From the NCBI RefSeq assembly GCF_003171515.1, contig NC_089391.1:4154001-4218000 (forward strand): 64,000 bases of DNA. The letters run 5' to 3'. The notes under the pieces are model-generated. The model was not told where the DNA came from and ran no database searches. It saw nothing but the letters and a program-made list of their open reading frames with translations. The position numbers and the translations under genes were made by a program. The stretch's first letter is position 1. Each line of letters starts with the position of its first letter. Source of the stretch: Pyrenophora tritici-repentis. Its lineage: Eukaryota; Ascomycota; Dothideomycetes; Pleosporales; Pleosporaceae. This document shows, piece by piece, positions 1 through 9,300 of this stretch.

Positions 1-893
1 GTCCATTCTTGGTCGGTCATATTGCAAAGTCTTTCAACCTCTTCCATAGAGGTTAGGCAGACCTGTTCTCCTCTTGTCACTGAAATGGCGGCCACCCGGC
101 TTGAGATAAAAGCGATGTCGATAGGCGGGGGATGTTGAGGAGCCTTAGGATGGCGAGCTTTTTTAAGCTCATAGGCTGGGGGCGCTGGGTGTTTGCGGTG
201 TCGGCTACTAGCAGCCATGCATGGCTTGTGGTTTTCTAGGCAGTTGCGAATGCAATGGTCTGAGTTGAATACTATTGACATAGTGTCCCAGTTTACCTGG
301 GGGTTGTGGATTTGAAACCAGGGAGTGCCAAGGATCATTTGCACTCCGCTAACTTTGGTCACATAGGCAAGGACTTGTTCATGGTGGGTGTCGAAAGTTA
401 CGTGTACCCGTGTCATATGGGTAACGTTGGCAACTTGGGTGCCGTCTGCGAGCTCCAGGACAGCTGGGTCTTGGAGCGGAATTAATTCGTATTTGTGTGC
501 GCGAGCATGAGATTCATCAATGAAGAGAGAAGCACAACCAGAGTCACCCATGAGTTCTACGTGTGAGGATGGTTGTTGAGAGGGAGATATCATCCCTTTG
601 AATACTAATTGCTGACCTACCATAGGGAGATAAGTATTGCCACGAATAGCGGCGGCTGCGATGGCGGAGACGCGAACCCGTGGGGCAGCAGGGCGTTCCA
701 GGTTCTTGATCCGGTCCAGGATTGCTTGCAGTGTGGGGTCAGGTTCAGTGTCGTTGTCGTCGCAGTCTTCGGCAGTAGGAGAAGGGGGCGTTGTAGGTTC
801 AGGTGTATTCAAGGGTTCTTTATTGAGTTTCTCAGGCTCTTGGGGTCCCTGGGGGCGACTTTCGCCAGGGACTACTCGTTTTCCGAGCGGGCG
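1..893 (-). CDS. Gypsy-1 pol, N-terminal part (aspartic protease), runs off the window
   Basis: The N-terminal part of a Ty3/Gypsy polyprotein, entered from gag by a -1 shift near 878-884. The minus-strand frame is open from an upstream stop at 894-896 to base 1. Translating it gives a Pro/Glu-rich linker, then a retropepsin active site (GDSGCASLFID, DSG codons at 545-537), then a flap-like segment and the ILGTPWF motif that follows the protease in Gypsy elements. RT, RNase H and integrase must lie outside the window. An internal ATG at 623-621 exists, but production as a Gag-Pol fusion is expected. No stop or RIP-type damage is visible, so this copy looks young. The family assignment is secure; the family name is unknown. 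Confidence 0.85.
845..884 (-). promoter_or_regulatory. Gypsy-1 gag-pol -1 frameshift signal
   Basis: On the minus strand the end of gag reads GGAAAAC (884-878). After 5 nt comes a GC-rich hairpin: 5' arm GTCCCTGGCG (872-863), 3' arm 857-845 with a 3-nt bulge. Pol is in the -1 frame relative to gag here. GGAAAAC fits the canonical X-XXY-YYZ heptamer only in its A-site half (AAC to AAA), so the site is near-canonical. The same arrangement recurs in Gypsy-2 and Gypsy-3. Confidence 0.7.
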
Positions 894-3004
894 TCAGAGG
901 CGGCCGCTGGAGGAGTAGGGGCTCGGACGGCGTTAATGCGTACGGCGGCCTTAGGGATAGGGACGCCGGCGGCCTTGCGGGCTTCGTTCAAGGCGGTGAG
1001 GACTTCGGGGTAGCGGCCCATTGAAGTGAGCTTGTCCATGTCCTTGCAGGGCGCGTCGTCGGAGTTAGACTTGTGGCCTGCACGGGTGCACTTGAAGCAG
1101 CGTTCCAATTCAGCTAGGACCTGGGTCTCCATGACAGTGCGCTCCCTGTAGGGTTTGTTGATAATAAATTGGTTGGCTCCGCTGCCTTTGGGCTGCGCGT
1201 TGTCGGCGTTGCGATTGCGGTTGCGGTTATTGCCGCCGCCGCCACGACCGCTACCTCCACTATTACCCTTGCTAGGGTTGTGAGAGGGCTGGAGGGCGGA
1301 GTGAAGTTGTTCGAGGTGTCGGAGCTTGTGGCTGAACTTGGCAAAGTCCTTGGTGAAGGTGTCGTCGCTCATGAGGTGCTCCGCTCGGCTGCGCCACTGG
1401 TCTGGCAACTTCTTGTAGGCTTGCAGAGTCTTTTCCTCGTCGTCCCATTTCAAGGGAGCGACGCCGGCTTTGAAGCGGGCCAGGTAGGAGGTGATAGTCT
1501 CACCAGGCTTCATGAAGCCTTCCTTTTCGTAGAAGTTGTGGGCATCTAGGCGGGTATTCAAACGGCCGTAGCAGGCGTCGAGGATATCCCACGCTTCTTG
1601 TGCAGTATGGAACTCGTCTCCTTCGACAAACCATCCGCTCGAGATATTATCCCAGGCTACGCCGGTGGTTTTCATGCGGATGTAGTCTAGTTGCTCCTCC
1701 TCGTTGTTGGCGAAAGGGTACGGATGGGCACGGAACCAGCTCTGCATGTCGAGTTTCCATTTCTGGTAGGTAGAGGCCTTTGTGCCTGTAGGGCCCTCAA
1801 AGACCGCGGGTTCAGGTTGTTTAGATCGTCGCTGCGTTGTGGCGGGCAGCGGAGCGTCAGGGCTAAGTTTGGTAGCTGAGCGGTGGCGGCGTACGCTAAC
1901 GGGTCCATCTGATTCGTCAGAGATGGAGTCATGCGGTTTGCCGCGTAGAGATGGGCGCGCGGTGCTAGCATAGGCTTTAAGCTTTTCTTTGGTTTCGCCG
2001 TGCGCGGTAGACTCTTGGTTAAGGGCGGTCTTGTACTCCTCCTTGCGCTGGAGGTAGCGTTCGGCTCGTCGCTCAGCGGTGTCGAGTTTCGACTGGAGGT
2101 CTTGGTTGGCTACGTGGAGGCTGCCTCTCACCTCTTGAAGCTGGTTTGTAAGGAACTTTACCTGCTTTTCGGAGTTGAGTTTGGCGACGCGCTCGTCGAT
2201 GAGGTCTTCCTGAGCGTCCGTCAGGCGCTCTTGAAGATTGGCGAGGTCGTTATGTAGGGTGTGGACGGTGTCAAAGCAGAACTGGTAGAGTTTCTCTCCA
2301 GCTTCCGTGGTTGAGCCTTTAACAAAAGCTTCGTCAAGTTCTCCTACTAGCCTGGGCTCGCCGTTGGCGTCGTACTCATAGGCGGCTAGAGTTGGCTGAC
2401 TGCCTTGAGGCAAGTCAGTTTTGGGGATTACGTAGCCAATGACTTTGCGGACGGGCTTTGAGGTAGTCCCCTCTGTGCGTGGCGTAGGCGAGGGTAGCGG
2501 GTCCCATGTAGGCGGAGAGAGGGCGTAGCTAGTATGGTTGCCGTCTTCTGTTTGGTACGTAAAGGGGTTATCAGTGCGCTGGGCGTCCGACCGCTGTCGG
2601 AGAGCGGGGTACTGAAAGCCTGCGCGGCCGCGGGTTGTAGTGACGTTAGGCGGGGACGGTTGAAAGGAGTCGCTAGAGTCTTGAGCGTCTACGACAGGTG
2701 ATAACGGGCGCGATGGTACTAGATGGTGGATTTGGGTAATGTCGGCCTCGTCGTTATCTGAGTCGGCGTCATAGCCCTGCTGCTCTAGCTGCTCGTTTTC
2801 CGAAGGCGCCAGGTACAGCTGGGTTGCTGATTTGGCGTAAGTTGGCGGACCCGGTAGCGCGTGGCAAGGCGCTGCTGCGGGCGGTGGAAGCCACGGTAGG
2901 TCTAGCGAAAGACCTCGCGCTCTTACCGGGGCTGATCGTTGCACCGGCGGTAGGGTTGGCGTCGCTGCCCGAGGCGTCTCCCACATGGGGCGCGTCGGCG
3001 GCAT
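872..3004 (-). CDS. Gypsy-1 gag (capsid/nucleocapsid)
   Basis: Structural protein of the retrotransposon particle, 710 codons. The N-terminal third is low-complexity and acidic. A coiled-coil-prone stretch follows at about residues 240-340 (heptads around LANLQERLTDAQEDLIDE). A retrotransposon gag capsid region lies at about 400-560 (KWKLDMQSWF, ending in a LxxYKKLPDQW-like motif), then a Gly/Asn/Arg-rich linker and a zinc knuckle with unusual spacing, CX2CX4HX8C (CFKCTRAGHKSNSDDAPC). The C-terminus SENE overlaps pol. The start ATG is at 3004-3002. Another ATG at 3029 in a different frame gives an acidic, gag-like N-terminus for 86 codons, so the true N-terminus, or a small indel near 2800, is uncertain. 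No internal stops. Confidence 0.85.
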   Translation of the reverse strand: MPPTRPMWETPRAATPTLPPVQRSAPVRARGLSLDLPWLPPPAAAPCHALPGPPTYAKSATQLYLAPSENEQLEQQGYDADSDNDEADITQIHHLVPSRPLSPVVDAQDSSDSFQPSPPNVTTTRGRAGFQYPALRQRSDAQRTDNPFTYQTEDGNHTSYALSPPTWDPLPSPTPRTEGTTSKPVRKVIGYVIPKTDLPQGSQPTLAAYEYDANGEPRLVGELDEAFVKGSTTEAGEKLYQFCFDTVHTLHNDLANLQERLTDAQEDLIDERVAKLNSEKQVKFLTNQLQEVRGSLHVANQDLQSKLDTAERRAERYLQRKEEYKTALNQESTAHGETKEKLKAYASTARPSLRGKPHDSISDESDGPVSVRRHRSATKLSPDAPLPATTQRRSKQPEPAVFEGPTGTKASTYQKWKLDMQSWFRAHPYPFANNEEEQLDYIRMKTTGVAWDNISSGWFVEGDEFHTAQEAWDILDACYGRLNTRLDAHNFYEKEGFMKPGETITSYLARFKAGVAPLKWDDEEKTLQAYKKLPDQWRSRAEHLMSDDTFTKDFAKFSHKLRHLEQLHSALQPSHNPSKGNSGGSGRGGGGNNRNRNRNADNAQPKGSGANQFIINKPYRERTVMETQVLAELERCFKCTRAGHKSNSDDAPCKDMDKLTSMGRYPEVLTALNEARKAAGVPIPKAAVRINAVRAPTPPAAASDARSENE

Positions 3005-3306
3005 TGCCGTCTGGGAACTGGGTGGACATGGCGTTGGTCTACCGTGTCGCGGGAACTGTGGGGATCTGCAACTAGCCGCACGCGCTGGGTTGCTATTAGA
3101 GCGCTGTTAGAGCGCTGTCAGAGCGCAGTTAAGGCGCTGTCAGGTTAGGAGCAACTGGCCAAGGACGCCAGGTTGCTGTCAGAGGCGTTTAATGGACTGC
3201 AAAAACGTGTTAGGGTCTCACAGGATCAGATATTTAAAACTGTGTTGAATTACAAAGTTTTTGCAGTACCGAGTTTCTAAGAAACTTCGGTAGAATTAAA
3301 TACATG
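3005..3306 (-). other. Gypsy-1 5' untranslated leader
   Basis: Non-coding stretch between gag and the probable 5' LTR. It holds three to four imperfect copies of a GAGCGCTGT/CAG motif (about 3098-3143). I see no primer-binding site that begins TGG next to the LTR. Confidence 0.5.
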
Positions 3307-3383
3307 TGTGGGGCAGCGGGGCCTCGGCACCCGAGGCGCCGGCGTGGTCCGTGCTCAGAACACCAAGGTTCCAAACCATGACA
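3307..3383 (-). repeat. Probable short 5' LTR of Gypsy-1
   Basis: A GC-rich block bounded by TG (minus-strand TGTCATGG, like the Gypsy-3 LTR start) and CA. It is followed abruptly by AT-rich relic DNA, which marks the edge of the element. At about 77 bp it would be shorter than the 167- and 171-bp LTRs of Gypsy-2 and Gypsy-3. The partner LTR is outside the window, so neither length nor TSD can be tested. Confidence 0.4.
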
Positions 3384-4660
3384 CACGCCCGTTACAGTGT
3401 TGTGCGAGTATTTGCTACTATAATAGCTTTACCTGCTTTTTAAATAAGCTAGTAAGTCTTGCGGCTAACACTCTCGTTCCTGTGCAGCTCTCGCTAAGTT
3501 ATAAAAAGATCACGAGGTCCACGAGGGGTAGATAGATAGCTCTTAGCAGGTTAAGCTTGATTCTAACGTAGTGGCGTAACAGGCCTCTAAGCTACCTGTG
3601 AGGAGTTAACTACCCGCTTAATGTTTAATAGACAGATGCCTGTAGTAGCCTATCTAGCTCGTACTACTCTCTTTGTGATGGATCAAACCTACGATCCCTC
3701 ACGCGATCACGTGCCATACAATCACGTGCCACGCTGGCAGTTGGCCCGTGCGAGGAATAATAAAGTTCCCCTCGTACTTGTATATAGATCTGTACACACA
3801 ATCTCACTTATTAGAGGCATCCTAACTATTGCAGTGTACTAGTGCCTTTACAATTAGGGATTTGGTAATGACAATCTAATCCTATATAAACGATAGAATA
3901 ACTAAGTATTAATCTAGGCATAAAAAGAACTTACAAGAGAGTTGACTACAACGAGTGTATCAAGGGAGTCCTCTACAACTATATACTTGTTGCCTTTGTT
4001 CTGTGCTATTACAGCTAAGGCCTGCTATCACCCTTAGGTTATGCCATTACTTGTAAGGGGCTACGCTCAGGGAGCAATCGCACAGGTATACTGGAGTTGT
4101 ATTCGATGGGGAAGAGAACTACAAGCTATCTCGTGCTAAAGGTTATTTGGAGAGCGGCTTAGAATAACCTTCTACCTATAGACTGTGCGGATGGTCTAAG
4201 CGTTGTTCGGACTAAGATATTATTAAGGATTTACTAACTAGGCTCTAGCCTATTACAATACCCCTCTCCTCCTCTCCCTTAGGGGGTGTCTTGGAGGAAC
4301 TTTTCTAGTAAGCGCCCCTCTTCGTCCTAAAGGTCTCTCGTGTAGGTCTCCTAGCGATCTAAAGCTACTATATTACCTAGAGTATTTGCTAGTTTAATTG
4401 TTAGTTAGTAGTATCCTTTCTACTTTACCTTAGGATATAGTTTCTACCTACGCCTTCTACGTTTACGTAGCTCGCTTAGAATTTCTTCTATAACCTATTC
4501 CTTTTTACCGTTAACTTATAGTAGTAGAGGTTAGTAGTTATCTTATTCTTAGCTTAGTAATAGGTCTAAGCTAGCGAGGTAGAGTCTATTAATATAGAAA
4601 AAGGGTAATAGCCTAGAGAGGTATCTAGCTTAACTAAATAGCTATTAATTACTTTAATTA
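3384..4660. repeat. AT-rich, RIP-mutated transposon relic
   Basis: No gene. At about 4257-4560 the minus strand, ignoring RIP-type stops, resembles the chromodomain tail of a Gypsy pol (KxKGYY...ALDRxETYTRDL) followed by a purine-rich tract (about 4257-4290). That suggests the 3' end of an old Gypsy. The rest has many TAG/TAA stops in all frames. Confidence 0.45.
3855..4020 (+). repeat. LTR-like segment, second copy at 56236-56410
   Basis: Contains a TATA-like CTATATAAACG and is clearly similar by eye, over about 165 bp, to 56236-56410, with mostly C/T and G/A differences. Probably a fragment of an LTR. Confidence 0.5.
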
Positions 4661-5575
4661 CAGTCGGGTGACAAAAAGAAAGAGACTTTTTAAAATTTAC
4701 CTTTTTCTAAGCTCTATATCTAAAGAACTAGACTAGCTAGACTAATAATTTTTAGTTCTCTAGAAAGCTAAGAGCATTGTCTTTAAGATAAGTTACTAAA
4801 AAGGATTCTAAGTAAGCTTACGTCTGCGTAACTCTAGTAGTGTTTAAGAGTAGAAAAAAGTAAGCTACAAATCTAAGTATAACTTTTTATCTACAGTATC
4901 GTTTTAGCTAAAACTCTTATATGCTATTAAGTACGTATAGATCTATATAATGTTCAAATTAGAAGTTATTCTACTTGTGTTTGCAAGAGTAAGGCTAAAA
5001 AGAAGTTTTTAAAGCTTTTTTTATATTAAAGTAGCCAAAGCTAGTTACTAGTACCTAGCATACCAACCTCTAGCTGCTTTTACTGCTAGATAACGCCTAG
5101 GTAAAGACCTAATACAGTTATCTATTACCTCTTGCGGTAATTGCTCCCACTCTTCTAGAATTACTGGTTTAAACAATTCTACTGCCTTAGTACTCTTACC
5201 TACGCCTAAAGAGGCACTAGGTCTTTTTACTAGCTTATTCTTAAGTAAGCTCCAAACGTTTTCTATAGGATTTAGATCTAGGCTATAGGCAGGATGCTTA
5301 AAAAGAGGAACTCTATTCCTAGAGAACCAAGAGATAACTGCTGGCGTTTGATGGATCTTGGCGTTATCCTGCTAAAATTTCCAACCTAAATAGAATTAAT
5401 TCTTAACTTAAGGAATAAAAAGAAAATTTCAAAAAATATCAAGAAATTAAAAAGATATAGTCTTTTAAAGTAAAAAAGAAAGACTTCTTACTTACCTCTT
5501 TTAAATAGAGATTTGATAATAGGCACAAGTACTTCTCGTATGTAACTTGTATTTGTAAATGTTCTAGAGTCCTGT

Positions 5576-5792
5576 TGTCAGATAATAGCACTGTTGAAGA
5601 TGAGAGCGTACAGACGCTGGGTTAGACTAGCGCGACCAGGCATCTGAGAGAGCCAATCGGATCACAGGAAGGCTTGGCACCCCCCCTGGTGTGCCCACAA
5701 CCGTAGACAGAACCAACACACAATCAATAATCAATATTATCACCATTTTTACCTATTTCATCAGTATTCCAGACGAGAGTGAATATCTGACA
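5576..5792. repeat. Solo LTR (217 bp) inside Tc1-1
   Basis: Starts TGTCAGATA and ends TATCTGACA, flanked by a 5-bp TSD cctgt (5571-5575 and 5793-5797). It interrupts Tc1 sequence that is continuous in the sister copy. It is GC-richer than its surroundings, so it postdates most RIP. No internal coding region remains, as expected after LTR-LTR recombination. Confidence 0.88.
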
Positions 5793-6112
5793 CCTGTAGA
5801 GATCTAGTTATGTGTAACTTAGATCTTCCACCTATCGAGATATCGTGGGCTATATCTCTATTAGTAAGCTAGATAAAAATGTACTTAACTCCTGGAAAAA
5901 TACAACATTTTTTAAAGAATATTTTAGCTTATTTAGATTTTTTTTAAACTCACTTAAATTGGTTGTTTGGACCTGTTCCTTTCTAAGTCGCTTATTTCTT
6001 CTCTTTCTAACGTATTCTTGCCTAGCACTATACCCATGCTGTATAGAAGACTCGCTAGAGAATATGACTTTGCTAAAGTTTATATTTTTAAGAATTTGAA
6101 GTGTCTTCTTAG

Positions 6113-6279
6113 TGTGAGGGATCGATCAAGAAAGATTGGATTTGACAAGATACAAGCTATCGAGCTATCTACGTTGTGAGCCCGAACTTATGCTGTGGGC
6201 GCCAAGGCGCTAGTCCGATAAGATAAGGATCTTATCGATATGGGGGCCATGGGCCGAGCGAGTCTATGGATCCGTAACA
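6113..6279 (-). repeat. Gypsy-2 3' LTR
   Basis: 167 bp, minus-strand TGTTACGG start and CCTCACA end. No difference from the copy at 13115-13281 seen by eye. Confidence 0.95.
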
Positions 6280-6373
6280 TTACCCCCCCTTTCAGAAGAC
6301 GGTTGCACCTGCAAGCCGTGAATGTCTTTTATTTTATGACGCTGTGCTTGATGCCGAGCAGTTATGTTGTGTC

Positions 6374-9300
6374 TCATCCTTCGGGTCCTTGCTTCTGCTT
6401 GGAGACAGACGTCCTGAGTTGTGCCACCTTCCCAGGTCCAAGCTGTGCCATCAGTGAATGCGAAGGTGATAGGGCAAGCTCACAACTGTCTAGTACGCTA
6501 ACAACTTCAACATCATCGCGACCAAGTGAATATGCGGCGACTAGGTTGAGATACAACGCTAGGTCTCGATACAGTTCGTGAGGTGGGGGCTTGTCGGGAT
6601 AGAGACGGTGAAAGTCTTCAACCGCTTCCTCTGCGCCCCACAGGTCTGTATAGTCTTGCCATGCGGGCGAGGCATTCCAGTCTGGGGAGTTGGTGTACTT
6701 AACCTTATACTGGAGCATGCCTTTCTTGTTTGTGAGGGTGTCCTTGCGTCGTTTATCTATGCGACAGTCGACGACCATGTCTACGTAGTAGTCGTGCTCT
6801 CCGTCAGGGTGTTTCTCAGCGATGACGCCCTCACTTGGGCGAGCTGTTTGATCGGCGTCCAGGTGTAGTAACCATGGGTGGAACACTGGATGGACTTGTT
6901 TGTAGCAGTCTGGTAGTGCGAGCTCGACTGCATATCGGTTGGGCAAAGCTCGCACTTTGTATGGGCCAAGGTTCTTTGCGCTGAGACCGCGGCTCGGGCG
7001 CATCGTAGGGATATTGCGGGCATCAATATAGACTTTGTCACCGACGCGGTAGTCTGGAGCGGGCTGTCTGTGCTGGTTGGCGTAGTGTTCCATCTTGTTT
7101 TGGGACCAGCGAAGATTTTCTTGCATGAAACGGATAACGTCGGCCATCCTTTTCACCGTGCCTCGGGCGTCTTCGCGGAGCAACTGTTCTGCGCGTGAAC
7201 GGGCGTCGGTAATGGGCGAGTCTTCGGTGACTAGTTCCGATCCCATGCGAGGTAGGTAGCCCTTGGTGGCAAGCGCGGGTGCGACGCCAGAGGACACGTT
7301 TTCTCTGTTATTGATGGCGAGCTGGGCTAGTGGCAGCCAGTCTACCCAGTCGTTTTGCATATAGTTCGTGTAAGCACGCAGGTAACACTTTAGTCCGGCG
7401 TTGGCGACTTCAGTCTGGCCGTCTGTTTCTGGGTGGTAAGCTGTAGAGAGCTTTGGTGTAACACCCAGTCGATGACACAGCTCCTTCCAGAAATGAGAGA
7501 CGAACTGTGACCCTCGGTCAGACACAATTGTAGTAGGGAAACCTTCCTCTCTCCAGACGTAATCGACAAATGCTCGGACAACAGCATCAACTTCAAGGCT
7601 GTCTAGGGCGATAAACCGTTGCGACTTGCTTAGCCGGTCAATCACGACCATGACATGAGAGTAGGTGCGTCCGAATCTAGTACAGTCTGGCAGGGGTGTG
7701 ATGAAGTCGACTGAAATGTCAGTCCAGAATCGTTTCGGTACGGGGAGCGGGTGCAGCAGTCCCTGCTTGCGGTCTCTGTATGGCTTTGCGCGTCGGCAAA
7801 CTACACAACTCCGGGTATACTGAGCGACTGTGTCTGTCATGAGCGGCCAGTAGTACTGTTGGCTAACTAGGTAGTAGGTAGAGCGCTTGCCGCCGTGGCC
7901 CGCCGTGGCGGTGTCGTGGAACCGACGGACGATGTCTTTGCGAAGATCGTCGTCGTAGGGGATGAAGAGTCTGCCGCGGAAGTAAACCAGACTGTTGCGG
8001 ATTTCGCAGTCCTGTAGCTCTAGCTTCAGCTTCATTTGTATGGCGACAGTGTGGGGAAGGTGACGGGCGCCGTCTGCCTTTGCTCGTATTATTTCTTGTA
8101 GTGTGGGATCGACGCGGTAGGCATTTACGATCGCTGTCATAAGTCCATCGTCAGGCGCGTTCTCCCCCGGCACCCGTGCCAGGGAAGCTGGCGCAGCAGC
8201 GTGAGGGATCTCAATTGTCTCCCCCTTAGGCTGGCTGTCCAAGGCTACGTCTGGGGTTGAGTCGTCATCCACCAAATCATCGACGCCATACGCCTCCTCG
8301 CTCATTAGATATAGCATGCCTGCTAGCGTTTGTACCTCCTCCGCGTATTCGAATAACAGCGCCGCGAGTTGAATTGCTTGTCGGGCGTCGTTGTGTGTGT
8401 GCGTGTCTCGTTTGATGACGTCGTCGACGCGGTCGGGGCCGAGGATCGTCTGGGTCTGATGTATGATCCGTGGATCGTTTGGGTTCGTGGGTGTGTCGCC
8501 GGGGCGTCTCGTCAAGGCGTCGGGTTTGCTGCCTAGTCTGCCTGGTCGGTAAGTGATCTTAAAGTTGAATTCGCTCAGAAACTCAGCCCATCTTGCTTGA
8601 CGCCTGTTGAGTGCTTTGTTGACCATAAAGGTCTGTAAGGTGGCATGGTCTGAGATGACCTTCACCGGGTCCGAGGTGCCGGCCAGCTCTGGTCTCCATT
8701 CCTCAAAGGCGCGGACGATGGCCATAAGCTCCTTGTCGTAGATGGCATAGTTGCACTCAGCTGGTGACATCTTTGTGGAGATAAAAGCGACTGGTTTTAG
8801 CACTCCGTCAGTCTGGACTTGGGACAGCACGGCTGCTGTGACGGTGTCGGAGGAGTCTGTTTCGACCCAGGTCTCAAGCGCGGGGTTGAAGTGCGCGAGG
8901 ACCGGGGCGATGGTAAATGCTTTCTTAAGCTTTTCGAATGCGTCGTGGGCAGCAGATCCTTGGGCGATAGGAAAGTTCAGCTTGACGTCGCCGTTTGTCC
9001 CGCGGGTAAGATCCGTGAGCGGCCGCGCGATATAAGAGAAGGCAACAATAAACCTTCGGTAGAAATTTGCGAAACCTAGGAATGCTTGCAACTCTTTCAA
9101 TGTTGTTGGGGTGCCCCAGTCGAGCACTGACTTAACCTTGGCGGGGTCCATTTTGATGCCTTCAGTTGTAAGAATGAGGCCCAGGTATCTCACCTCTTGG
9201 ACGGCAAACTCGGACTTGTCAATGTCTAGATGAAGTCCGGCCTCACCTAGACTCTCGATAACCTTGCGGACATGAACCTTATGCTCTGCCAAAGACGCGC

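Noticed and set aside
3308..3842. Two short plus-strand ORFs
   Set aside because: They cross an LTR edge and AT-rich relic DNA and show no recognisable motif.
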